Part shown: positions 1 through 10,208 of the stretch, piece by piece
How the letters are laid out: each line of letters opens with the position of its first letter
How positions within the stretch are numbered: position 1 is the stretch's first letter
Assembly: GCA_001910725.1 (NCBI GenBank)
Contig: MJGA01000069.1
Span: forward strand, 1 to 57,941
Source: Phanerodontia chrysosporium
Lineage: Eukaryota > Basidiomycota > Agaricomycetes > Polyporales > Phanerochaetaceae
DNA length: 57,941 nucleotides
Reading direction: 5' to 3'
Made by a program: the position numbers and the translations under genes
Notes under the pieces: model-generated
Told to the model about the DNA's origin: nothing
Database searches by the model: none
What the model saw: the letters and a program-made list of their open reading frames with translations, nothing else

Positions 1-186
1 CCTTCCAAGGAGCATGCAGGGACATCCATCAAAGGCAATCGCAAGACGAAGGCTGACAAGGGAAAAGGTCAGGCTGTCATCGAGGACATCGAGGAGGACA
101 GCGATGAGCCCTCCACATCGAAGCATCCCCGGAAGCGAGTGCAGTCTTGGGCAAGCGAGCGGAACGCGCACACAGAGGGTCGTTAG
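1..186 (+). CDS. 3' end of an unidentified gene (partial)
   Basis: The first frame is open from the window edge to a TAG at 184-186, giving the last 61 residues of a protein whose body lies outside the window. The segment is highly charged, with Lys/Gly-rich stretches followed by an acidic run (EDIEEDSDEP) and a basic tail (KHPRKR), as in disordered C-termini of nuclear proteins. The tail of the SNF2-like gene downstream has a similar KGKG plus acidic composition, so this could be the end of a related tandem gene, but that rests on composition alone. No domain is visible. Confidence 0.5.
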   Translation, partial: PSKEHAGTSIKGNRKTKADKGKGQAVIEDIEEDSDEPSTSKHPRKRVQSWASERNAHTEGR

Positions 187-1247
187 GGCTCCACCTCTGG
201 CGTTCGATAAGCTACCGAAGCTTTGAAGATCTGTCGTTACCGCAGTTCTTGTTCTGTAATGCCTGATTTTTGCCTCCTGTAGTAGTAGTATCATGACCTG
301 TAATGGGTGACTTCGCATAAGGATTGGGACAGCTACGTGTCTAGAGTAGAGGCGTGCTGTGTGGGTGTGACAACGCAGCCACCTAGCTCGCGCATCCAAC
401 CGATAAGCCCAAACTGCGGTGACGTTTAGACACGAATGTGCCGAACCTGTCATTGGAGAACTGCGATCAGGATGTTGACTCGGAGTTGCCATAAGAGTAA
501 GGCCCGTATCCTTCACTTACCTTTCTTGGTCAACAAGAGGGTACTTACCCTTCACCAGATTTTAGACGGAAAGCAGGTCGGAAACAGTGGAGTTACCATC
601 TGGGAAGTGGGGTTCGTGTCAATTGTGTCATGCTTTTCTTATGCAAACTTGGGAAAGTTGTCTGAAGCGTCCAGTACTCCCTAAGTTGCTTATGGAAGTC
701 ACCCACTTAATGCCCAGATTCACCGAGTTTCTAGTGGGATTCTGATTCACTATTAAGAACTGGTGCCTGGGGGAGAGTGCCAGATAGGTGTTGGATGATT
801 TTTGCTCGACCTCATTGGCCACGTCCTGAGCTGCGATCCCATTGGCTCACCCAACGCTGTGGGCGCCTAATTGCGCAGCTGCTATAACCCTCGCACTGCA
901 CTCTCTGCGTTGCAGCAAAACAAACTCCGACTACATCCAGGATTCCTATGCGCCATGGTTGCCACTGGCGAGCACTTGGGCGCACTGCTCGGGTGTCAAG
1001 CGTTTTAGTCGGGTGGGGCAGACGATCGGCGTTTGGAAACCCTGATCGTCTGGCTCTGCACACCTGTTTTGATGATCTCCGCTCTTCCATGCTATCTGAT
1101 GGTGATCAGATACGGGTTTCCATTTGCCGCTGCGACAATGTAAACAGCTCTGTGCTCCATATAAGACCCTCATGCTCTGATCAGTTGGATACGCCCTTTG
1201 CCCTCGAAAACACTCCTCTTCAACTGACGACATTGACATAGACTGCG
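187..1247. other. Intergenic region with one palindrome-family copy
   Basis: I see no convincing gene here. Short open frames lack coding character. One copy of the GCCACTGGC palindrome core lies at 961-969, flanked by TT and GAGCA. The stretch just before 1248 would hold the promoter of the SNF2-like gene, but no clear TATA box was found. Confidence 0.5.
961..969. repeat. Isolated copy of GTCGCCASTGGCGAC palindrome family
   Basis: The core GCCACTGGC followed by GAGC matches the right half of the palindrome that is arrayed at 6.5-8.4 kb. The left arm is degenerate (GTT instead of GTC). Confidence 0.5.
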
Positions 1248-4200
1248 ATGGGCGCCACCTGGCGCACGATTCTCATCTCCCACCCTGAAATCTGGGAGAT
1301 GCCAATTTGGAAAACAATCACAGGTGTCGAACGCCCACTTTGGGACGACAATCCTTCGCCCGATGTTTTGCCCCTCACTCCAGCACAGCGGAAGCTCGTA
1401 AAACGCTTCATTGCAGGCGTTTCAAAGGTGTCTGGAAAAAAGCGCGAAGCTTACTGCCTCGGGTCGCAGGGTGGCGCAGACGCGAAGGAAGCCAGCGGTT
1501 TTATCAAGGCATGGTATAAGGAATCAGCGAGCGTCCGCAATGGCAGGTAACCCAAACGCGTCAGAGGTCTTCCACGAGCTCGAGATGAACATGGAGGGGT
1601 GCATGAGGCGCAGGGAATCCATGGACGTCGCTTTTGCGGTAAGCATTCAAAACTTAGGCATTGTGTGACTGGTGCTTATTCGTGCTGTGGGTGCTATTAA
1701 CTCTCCAGGCGAGCAAGCCCGCCCAGATGGTTCACCGGCATGGCACGGAGTTATGCAGCAGGCTGCTCGATCCCGACCTCGATCCGTTCCGCGGCAGTGG
1801 TGACATTCTCAATTGGCTCACGAACCTCTACGTTGTTGTCCTCAGCAAGGAGAAATCGGCGATGAAGCGGAGAGTTACCAGGATCAAGAAGCTCGAGAAG
1901 GTCGTCGAGGAGGCAAGGCACAGTACGTTCTCTCGCATTCAAACAGGTCTATGCTATTCTGATTCTGGTTGCGCGTTTAGAGCTCGAGAAGGAGGCCCGG
2001 ACTTTAACTCCGGCAATGCTACACAAGGAAATCCGCACCATCAGCAAGCACGCTCCAGATATCGTTCAATTTTACGACATTGTCCCGAGTCAGGAGAACA
2101 TCGTCATCGGGAGGGAGCTGAAAGAGTACCTCGAAGAACTGCGGTCTGCTCTGGAGACGGAGGAAGGCGTTAGTACGTTGAGAGCTCGGATTGTAAAATT
2201 GTCTTCCAAGGCTAAAGCGTATTAGAACTCAACAAAGACCTCGCCGTGCAACTCTTTCAGCTCACGGACAACGAGCTGAAGACATCCATCGAGATCGCCA
2301 TTGCCTCCGCCCTCGAGGGGATCGAGTATGAGCCCCCGCAGGAGAACATATTGGGTAACGCGGCCAACGTCGACGTCGCATGGGATATTACTTCGGAACA
2401 GGTTACGAGCAGCATGGTCCCTTCGGGGATGTGGGCGAACCTTGGTTTTCCGTCTGGCAAACTTCCGACCCTCGTCGACCACATCGATCCCTATGGCGAG
2501 TTCAGCGAGACGAACTCGAAGGACTGGCCAGAGGACCGCAAGAGTCCTGCAGCCCTGAAGTACCACCAGATCGTTGGGCTCTACCACCTCGCTGAACAAC
2601 TTTTCAAGCACGATGCGATGCTGCTTCTCGATGAGGTTGGCGTCGGAAAGACCCTTCAGGTGATAGCCCTTCTCGCGTACCGGATTGCGGCGTTGGAGAA
2701 CATGAAAGTGAATCATCGGTATCCCGGAAAATTTGGTGAGTAGATGCAATCACTCCAACAGTCGCCATTGGCGGCCATGCGCGGGGGGGGAGCGTTTGGC
2801 GGAGTGGGTGCGGAGTTGCTACTCCACCAACTTCGCAGTGCAGAGTCCTGCCGCACAGTGGTCGCCACTGGCGACCACTCGCAGACAAAGCACGCATCGG
2901 GGTGGATGAGTTTGTTACCCCCACCAACTTGGTGGTGCAGAGCCCCCTCGAACAGCGGTCGCCACTGGCGACCACCTCGCATTACCCGTCCTCACCACTT
3001 CGCAGCCAACGTCGACAAGGACCACCTCCTGGACCCCAATCGTCCAGCTCTTATCGTCGTCCCGCCTTCACTTCTGAGTCAATGGAAGGAAGAGCTCAAT
3101 CGCTGGCTGAAGCCCGGAACGGCCGACCTCTTCACCTACACCGGTAAATTCGACATGAACAATCGGAAGGCCTTCTGGACACGTGTTTACTCCGCCAGTC
3201 ACATGCCGGCTTACCGCCGGATTATCCTCACGACACGGACGGTGTGTTGAGCACTATTGATAGCAACTCTGTCACTGACAATTCACGCGCCAGGCGGTCT
3301 GGGCTGATGCTGACGTTGGGCTCAACGGAAAAGGCGAACTCAGCATGTCGCAGCGCGCGAAGACGACTCTGTACCACCAGATCAAGCCAGCGTCATTGTC
3401 ATCGACGAGGTCCACGAGGTGCGGAATTTCGGTCCACGGCTGCAAGCCCTCGTCTATTTCGTCGAGCGTTCGGAGCTCACTATCACGGCATCTGCAACAC
3501 CGATCGTCACGAATTACCTGGTAAGCCTCCTCCAGACTCTGTGGACTTGTAGTACTCAGCATGGATTCAGAACGCACTCACCCTCGCCAAGCTCAACAAG
3601 CAAGGTTTCCACGTCACGGAAGACATCAAGAAGGACTGGGGGATGCGTCTCCGCAAGGCCAAGAGTGAAGACAAGGCGAAGGCGGACTCTATGGACTTCC
3701 ATTGGGCTCGAGCGTTGCGCGGAGAAGATATGGAGAACAGCCAAAAGCTCGTGGAGGTCTCCAAGGAGCTTTGTGCCATAGTCCAGAAATGGTTCGCAGG
3801 GAGAGCGTTGCGGCGTACGGTCTACAGCAAGGACCACGAGGGTCGCTCGGTCTGGCATGCACCGGAGCCCATCTCCGTCGACATCTATCTCAAGCTTCAA
3901 GATCACGAAGCTAAGGCTCTGGACACGATGATGCACAACGACGACTACGAACCTGACGTGCCTCCGGGATTTCCGTCAAATGTGAGTACGAGGCTCAATG
4001 GTGGTCACCTCCGGTGACCGCCCTGCTTCCACAAGCTCTGCTCCGATAATTGCGCTGACTGCTGTTTTCAGCGATTCTACTTGCTGTCACGTACTGTCCT
4101 CGATCACGTCAAGTTCTTGCAGGACAAGCTGTGGAGAGGTCCGGCGTCGCTGGAGGAGTGGAGGGAACAACCGGCTACGAAACTCCAGGCTGTGATCAAG

Positions 4201-6003
4201 ATCCTGAAGTACCACTTCTCCAAGCCCGGTCTCCCGCCCCTGGTGAACAAATGCCCTGGAGGTGATCGGTTCGTCGACATCGACGAGGATGATCCAGAGT
4301 GGCAGGCTTGGACCAACGACCTCGTACCTGGTGAACCGTACTCTCATCCACCACCGGACGATCCCCAGCTAGCTCAGGAGTACGAAGAGTACCAGAACGC
4401 GAAGGCATCAGGCGCGGAGTTCTCCCCGTCCACGGAACTTCAGTTTTGGCTCGACAAAATCCACGCTGTCGACAAGGTCATCCTCTATGAGTCGTTCACC
4501 TCGCACCACGAGATGGTCAAAAGGGTGAGTTGATTAGCTTGCCACTGACCGACACACGCACTGACTATGCCCTGTGACACATTCAGGTCTTCAACTTGGA
4601 GGGCATCAAGTCGCTCTTCATCTCCGGCAAGGTTTCCCCGGCCAAGCGGGCTCGAGTGCTCAAGGAATTCCGCGAGTCCAAGGAGCCTCTCGTCCTCGTC
4701 GTCTCGGGTGTCGGTCAGTCTGGGCTGAACATTGACTGCGCAAACATCGTCATCCTCAAGGTATGTGCCTCTGCTTTCGCGTGTAGCATCCTCATCACTC
4801 ACTTCTCCGCATCTCAGTCCCCTATGTGGTCCGCTCAAGAAGATCGGCAGCTAACTGGTCGTGTCTGGCGTCCGCCTCAGGCGAAGCAGGTCATCCTCTA
4901 CCGGCCCCTTGCACTTGACGTCGGCGAACGGTCCATCGCCAACATCGCGTTCGGTAAGGCTCGCATGCAAGAGATGTTGTTCAAGCCGGTCATTACGCCA
5001 GTCGTCGGTAAGCCTATTGGTGGAATTCACACACTTGTGACATATCCTAACGAATGCTTTGAACAGCGAAATCCCTCAACGCTCAAGCGGGTCACCGTGA
5101 GAACGAGATCGACTTCGACCATGGCTCAACTTCGGACAATGACGACAACGACGACAACGACGAGGTTCCCGATACCACTCGGCGCGACAGCGAGGCAACG
5201 AGCACAGGCAAGGGCAAGGGCAAAGGCAAGGGCAAGGGCAAGAGCAAAGGTAAAGGCAAGGGCAAGGGCAAGGCTCAGGAGACTGAGACCGAGCCGAACG
5301 TGGACAACGATCCAGCTCCGTCGCCTGGTCCTGAATCGGAGGAGGGCGGAGAATGGCGAGTCGTTCCCCCAAGGCGGAAGCAGAAGTCCGGGCGCAACTC
5401 CACTGTCGCACCGCCTCTGGAGCCTGAAGACATGGATATCGACCCCACGGAGCCGTCGAACTCAATCTCTACCGGTACCATACCCTCCGACAATCAGGGT
5501 GACGAGCAAGACCAGCTTGATCCCAGCGACAATGAGGATGAGCCACGTCAGCCGAGTTACAGCAACGACGACGAGGACGGGGATGACGAGCAGGAGCCAC
5601 GTCAAGGGGATCGCATGGATGAGGATGAGAACGAACCCTCGACTCCTCCTCCGGTTGACCCTGATGTGAACATGGATGAGCTCCAGCAGCAGTTCTCGAA
5701 CATGGCCTGTGAGTTGTTACGCGATCTACGTGACCAGCGTACTCATCGGTCCAACTAGCTCCGCGCCGACGTGTCACGAGTTCTATTCGTGACTACTCTC
5801 CGTTGAGTTCACTGCCTCCCTCCCAGCGGAGCCCAAGTCCAGCGCGTCCGCCGGCCAAGAAGCCTCGCCGCGATCCCAAGAAAGCAGAACAGGCGAAGCC
5901 CAGGACCAAAAAGACACCTTCCCAGCCGTTTGCTTCGTCGTCGCGTGACTCCGCCGAGCCGATCTCCGCCAGAACCCGCAAACGGGGAAACCCGACTCGC
6001 TAA
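1248..6003 (+). CDS. SNF2-type helicase-like ATPase, probably frameshifted
   Basis: A multi-exon gene for a superfamily-2 DNA-dependent ATPase of the Snf2 type. Exons by phase: 1540-1638, 1709-1922, 1981-2172, 2226-2735, 3006-3241, about 3294 or 3344-3520, 3571-3981, 4072-4524, 4587-4760, 4818-5007, 5067-5708 and 5759-6003. Motif I is DEVGVGKT (about 2628-2651). Then come a VVPPSLLSQW block, Walker B DEVHE (about 3399-3413), an SATP-like motif III and, in the second lobe, GQSGLNID and the motif VI region QLTGRVWRPPQAKQV (about 4851-4893). The C-terminus is a GGCAAG-hexamer-encoded (GK)n tract (about 5208-5275), an acidic stretch and a basic tail. The TAG at 5756-5758 is best read as a splice acceptor, not a stop. 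The 5' part at 1248-1550 is open and looks coding but joins the next exon out of frame near 1545. A second frame conflict lies just before Walker B. It may be a decaying copy. Confidence 0.75.
2857..2879. repeat. Perfect 23-nt palindrome copy
   Basis: The 11-nt arms AGTGGTCGCCA and TGGCGACCACT flank a single central C. This is the most extended perfect copy of the dispersed palindrome family in the window. Confidence 0.85.
2958..2974. repeat. Palindrome copy GGTCGCCACTGGCGACC
   Basis: A perfect 17-nt palindrome around a central C, inside the SNF2-gene intron. Confidence 0.85.
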
Positions 6004-6575
6004 AGAGGCTTGTCACCTGCAGCGTCGCCTCCACTGACATCCGTCCGCATATTCCTCCCCTCCCTCCCTCGTATATGTCAGCTGGTTGGTTTTTCGCAGG
6101 TCACCTTTGCCCGGCAGGTCGTGGACGTTGTTTTTGTGTTATATTAATATATTACAAGTAGTATTCAATAAGCATTCACTTTTCTATCTACCAATGAAAT
6201 GCGTGCAGCCTCAAAGGTGGAGAATGTGGGTGGAGAATGCGGAAGAGAAAGGCAGAATTCAGTGTAGTTTTTTTTTAAACTGACATATTTGCATGCAAAG
6301 AACAGGGATCAGTTGATATCTGCAGTTAAGCTTAGAAGTGCAGAAACGTGAACTTCTTGCATAATGAGCTTGGTGAGTAGTGGTGAAGAAATCTTCACAA
6401 TGTTCCAACTTCAGGGGGCAGACTCGAGTGCGAAGTGGACTTGGATTTTATCTCCCCTGCCTGGACATGCTGTCGACTTCTTGGCTATGTGTGTATATAT
6501 TTTCCATTGTAAAGGACTGATTGATTTTGATTCCAAACCTGTGATAGACCTGTGCAGTTCTGTTGGATAAGTGTC
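6004..6575. other. 3' flank of the SNF2-like gene, no gene seen
   Basis: A comparatively AT-rich stretch with poly-T/poly-A runs (for example about 6268-6280). It probably holds the 3' UTR and polyadenylation region of the gene ending at 6003. No open frame with coding character was found. Confidence 0.5.
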
Positions 6576-8405
6576 CAACTGCCAGTGGTGACCACATTTG
6601 GCACCTCGGAGCAATGCTCAGTCGAGCCGGTCGCCACTGGCGACCGACAGGCACCCAACGCAGCTCACCAGATGGCCCAGGGTAACATTTGCATGGTAAT
6701 CTACTCCTGCTTGTGATCGATTCGTATTGTAACTACTCACCTTAACCACTCACTCTAGCAACAACATGGGTCGCCACTGGCAGCCAGCATATCGTGCTCA
6801 ACGTAATAACCCTAAGCTTGGGTTTGTGCATGTGTGGAACTTGTCGGTCGCCATTGGCGATCTGCCTGACCAAGTCAAGTCAATCGTGCTACCCATGGCA
6901 CGGCTTCCAAACAACACCACAGATTTGAGAATGAAGCAAGTTCAGAAGCAGGCTGTAAGGGCAAGTTTGACAAGTATACAGTCAGCAAGCCGCTATCGGG
7001 TAACCCTGTTATAAGTTATTTTGAGTGTTGGTCGCCAGTGGCAGCCAACACGTCACGGTCTACTAACCCCTATATTTGGGTTGAATTCACTACAGCCAGC
7101 CGCCAGTGGCAACTGCTTCAACATAGACTTTTGCTGAGGACACGATTAATTTTGTGGTTTTGACGAGTGGTCGCCACTGGCAAGCATAATGCCAACAGCC
7201 ACCTAACCCTATGCTAGAGTTGGCTACATGCTAATTCTGGTTGCCAGAGGTAACTGACCAACTAACTCGCTCGCTTGAGCATCTCTCGTCACCAGTGGCG
7301 ACTGACAAGCCCACGTTCTCTCAACAACGGAAGGCATGGAGGTTTTCTCCGTGTATGAGACTGCTCTCCCATGTGGTTGTTGCCAGTGATGCCCCACTTG
7401 GCGTGGATGACCTGATCTCAGCGTATTGAAAGCACAGTCTAGTAACAACAATTCCAGCCGCCATTGACAACCGGCACACCATGCTCAATGTAACCCTATG
7501 CTTGGGTTTGTGCATGTGTGAAACATGTAGGTTGTCACTGGCGACTTGCTCTGTTCTGACATCTATAGTGTGATCTTGTTCCATTGAATCATAAAGTGCT
7601 CAGTCAACATCGGTTGCCAGTGGCAGCCGGCACGATGCTGTGCTCAGTTTACCCCTAGATATAGGTTCACACTCTGTCACGAAAGCCAGTCGCCAGTGGC
7701 GACCACCTAGGCGAAAGATCCTGCTAGGGGCGAGTGGTCGCAATCGTCAAGCAAAACCCTAATTCACTTGATTTTATGCTAGGGTTGGTTTCGTGATCTT
7801 AACGGGTAGTCGCCACTGGCACCCACACTAGCACAGTGCAGTGTGTTCACTCAAGGAATTCACCTGCAAGGTGCGCAGCACACTCACTTGCACATTTTGG
7901 GGTTTCTGGCTGCTCTGAACGGGTGGTTGCCAGTGGCAGGCAAAATGCTGACAACAGTCACTCGCCCCTATGCTAGGGTTAATTTTGTAGTCCTGACATC
8001 GGTTGCCAGTGGCAGCCGGCACGATGCTGTGCTCGGTTTACCCCTAAATATGGGTTCAAACACTGCCACGAAAGCCAGCCGCCAGTGGCGACCACTTTGA
8101 AAAGGGATCCTGCTAGGGGTGAGCGGTAGCCATTGTCAAGCAAAACTCTAAATCACTTGATTCTATGCTAGGGTTGGTTTCGTGATTTTGACAGGTAGTC
8201 GCCACTGGCATCCACATTAGCACAGTGCAGTGTGTTCAATCAAGGAATTCACCTGCAAGGTGCGCAGCACACTCACTTGCACATTTTGGGGTTTCTGGCT
8301 GCTCTGAACGGGTGGTTGCCAGTGGCAGGCAAAATGCTGACAACAGTCACTCGCCCCTATGCTAGGGTTGGTTTTGTAGTCCTGAAAGGTGGTTGCCAGT
8401 GGCAG
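6576..8405. repeat. Array of two interleaved short palindromes
   Basis: About 20 copies of a palindrome with core GTCGCCASTGGCGAC occur at roughly 60-110 bp spacing. Core positions include 6581, 6633, 6773, 6850, 7034, 7102, 7173, 7290, 7534, 7616, 7692, 7812, 7929, 8005, 8081, 8201, 8318 and 8395. Some are perfect (6633, 7692); others are one-arm variants. Between them lies a second palindrome built on AACCCTA...TAGGGTT (for example about 6805-6822, 7488-7506, 7967-7979 and 8356-8369). No transposase, TIR or LTR frames the whole array. Open frames through it encode repeated RQWRP/RHWQP peptides, which are the translation of the palindrome and not proteins. Confidence 0.85.
7609..8386. repeat. 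389-bp tandem duplication within the palindrome array
   Basis: Block 7609-7997 recurs at 7998-8386 with only scattered substitutions. Four palindrome cores recur at exactly +389 (7616/8005, 7692/8081, 7812/8201, 7929/8318). The shared text around GCACATTTTGGGGTTTCTGG is identical in both. The low divergence implies recent unequal exchange or replication slippage. Confidence 0.9.
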
Positions 8406-8427
8406 CCATGCTAATAGTGTGGTGTCC

Positions 8428-8580
8428 TAGCAAGGATTTCAGCTGCAAAGTATATTGCTCTCTTTTGCATGCAGCTAAAAGACACAGGGCTAGCACACGG
8501 CCATAAACGGCCGTGACTAGCCAAGGCCTTGAGCATGCAAGCAAGCGTGCTGCAACACTTTGCAGCTGAAATCCTTGCTA
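8428..8580. mobile_element. MITE-like fold-back element
   Basis: A 153-bp element has perfect 23-bp terminal inverted repeats: it starts TAGCAAGGATTTCAGCTGCA and ends with the reverse complement. Inside is a second hairpin, GGCTAG...CTAGCC enclosing CACGGCC...GGCCGTG, so most of the element can fold back on itself. There is no coding capacity. Flanking TA or CTAG could be the target duplication. It abuts the last palindrome of the array. The superfamily cannot be assigned without other copies. Confidence 0.8.
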
Positions 8581-8706
8581 GAATGCACTGTGCCAGTGAA
8601 CGGTCTACTGCCAAGGGGCTAGGCGCCTAGCACCAGAATTGGGCGCTTGGCTGCAGGTAGCAGTGCTTGAGGTGCATCCTAGTGCATCCTAGAGGCCCTC
8701 ATAACC

Positions 8707-8812
8707 CACCTCCCGCGTGTGTTTCGAAACACGCGCGGATGAATGGCCACTTTTGAAGAGTGCCTTGAAACTGCCCACCTCCCGTGCGTGTTTCGAAACA
8801 CGCGCGGGGAAC
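8707..8812. repeat. Two copies of a TTCGAA-centred palindrome block
   Basis: The palindrome GTGTTTCGAAACAC occurs at 8719-8732 and again, as GCGTGTTTCGAAACACGC, at 8786-8803. Both are preceded by CCCACCTCCCG and followed by GCGCGG, so a block of about 33 bp was duplicated as a unit with spacing near 70 bp. Confidence 0.85.
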
Positions 8813-8879
8813 CTCTGCATATTTGGTACCATATAAATTCATTGTACCTTCTATCTATGAACCCTGCAACTGAACCTAT

Positions 8880-9175
8880 ACTACACTTGCACTCTTTTGT
8901 TACCCCACTACTATCCTCTTGTTACCCTACTGGTACCTTACTAGTACCTTACTATTACTCTCTTGTTACCCTTCTAGTACCACTTATACCTTACCTATAC
9001 CTTACTAGTACCCTTTTGTTACCCTACTAATACCCTACTAGTACCCTCTTGTTACCCTTCTAGTACCCTTCTAGTACCCTTCTAGTACCACTTGTACCTT
9101 ACCTATACCTTACTTGTACTCTTCATGTACCCTTATTTTACCCTTATTGTACCTTACTTATACCTCCTATGTACC
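8880..9175. repeat. TACC-rich minisatellite
   Basis: A degenerate tandem array of 9-11-mers of the types TTCTAGTACCC, CTTGTTACCC and TTATACC extends over about 290 bp. Three consecutive near-perfect TTCTAGTACCC units lie at about 9056-9087. It is strongly strand-asymmetric (few G on the plus strand) and has no coding value. Confidence 0.85.
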
Positions 9176-9510
9176 TTGCACGGGGTTCACCCATAATTCT
9201 TGGGTACCCCCAAATTGCACCCCTTTCCCACACTGGGTCCAGGTTTGTACCCCCAAAACCCCACTTCCAAAAAGTGGTCCAACCTATAACCCACCTAGAA
9301 CCCTGAACCCACAGTCGATTTTCCCATATAATAAACACTTCTGACATTTATTAACGATCTCTGTTGGTGGTTACATGATTCAGGGACTGGTCACTTGAAA
9401 ACCAGCATGTCATGATATGCAGACTGTTGTGGCTTGCGTATGACAAGTTGTTGTCACTTTGCCTGCTATGGTGTGTGATCGAAGTGCCTTCTGTGCAATG
9501 AAGCCCTCAC

Positions 9511-9746
9511 TCCGATCGCTCCTCGAGCAGCGATCGGAGCTCATGGGTATACTCGCTCCCTTTGCTGCCTTCGATTGTCGGTGCTTCCCGATCGCTGCTC
9601 GAACAGCAATCGGGTGGTCCTACCCATCTCATCAGCTGTCGCCACCCGATCGCTGTTCGAGCAGTGATCGGACGGTAACACTGGATCTACGCAGTGTTAC
9701 CTGCCATGACTGAACCGTTTCCGATCGCTGTTCGAGCAGCCATCGG
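9511..9746. repeat. Array of four 26-bp CTCGAG-centred palindromes
   Basis: Four imperfect-to-perfect palindromes with arms CCGATCGCTG / CAGCGATCGG and centre YTCGAR lie at 9512-9537, 9588-9613, 9646-9671 and 9721-9746. Each could form a hairpin with a stem of about 12 bp. The spacing is 58-76 bp and the spacers are unrelated to one another. They stand next to the truncated end of the retroelement. Confidence 0.85.
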
Positions 9747-9906
9747 AGATTCAGTCACGTTTTATAAGTTTGATCTCATGCTTGCAGCATACATAACCGA
9801 TCCCAGTTCATGGATTTCCACGTTCCATAATTTAACATAGGTTGGAATGTGTCAGGGATACCCCTCGTTATTTCGCAAAAATAAAAGTCAAAGCCTGGAG
9901 GGTGAC

Positions 9907-10143
9907 CTAAGCCCTAAGGTACCAGTAAAAAACCAGTATAATACAAGACCCCGAGGCGCCCGAATCGACGAGCGCGAAGGTGCGCACGGGCTTTCGGTTA
10001 GGGAAGTGCAATGTAACATTAATAAAGAAGTGGTCAGGTGCATTAAGAAGGGTATTGGAAGCGAAAACGTAGGAGGGTGAAGGAATAGAAGAAGGGGCGG
10101 GTATATAACGCCCATCCGTAGAACGGACGTGCGTGGGCTTCAC
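9907..10143 (-). pseudogene. Retroelement aspartic protease fragment
   Basis: A short frame downstream of Gag, in a different frame, carries the retropepsin active-site signature FALVDSGASGS (near 9965). It breaks up within about 15 residues of the motif and no reverse transcriptase follows, so the pol gene is truncated here. Confidence 0.7.
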
Positions 10144-10208
10144 AGCAGAAGGTGAAGAACGGGTCCCGTCGTTGACCGGAAGCCCAGGGACCTGGGATGG
10201 GCTACCGG

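Larger units (their letters stand above)
2736..3005 (+). other. Oversized SNF2-gene intron carrying palindromes
   Basis: This intron is 270 nt, whereas the other introns of the gene are about 50-100 nt. Donor GTGAGT and acceptor TTCGCAG keep phase 1. It contains three copies of the GTCGCCA-x-TGGCGAC palindrome (cores 2764-2772, 2864-2873 and 2961-2969). Confidence 0.7.

Noticed and set aside
4596..5669. Single 357-codon frame through the end of the SNF2-like gene
   Set aside because: It crosses clear introns (4761-4817, 5008-5066) and switches to a Thr/Arg-rich reading of the (GK)n tract. The spliced frame with KGKG and acidic residues is the consistent one.
5756..5758. TAG as the stop of the SNF2-like gene
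   Set aside because: Splicing from GTGAGT at 5709 to this TAG as acceptor is in phase with a basic, coding-like 81-residue tail ending at 6003.
6600..8420. Short frames encoding RQWRP, RHWQP or CHWRP peptides
   Set aside because: These peptides are the translation of the GTCGCCASTGGCGAC palindrome in various frames. Identical peptides in unrelated frames show they are not proteins.
6576..9746. CRISPR-like array of repeats and spacers
   Set aside because: The host is a eukaryote, repeats are palindromic and variable in spacing, and no cas genes are present.
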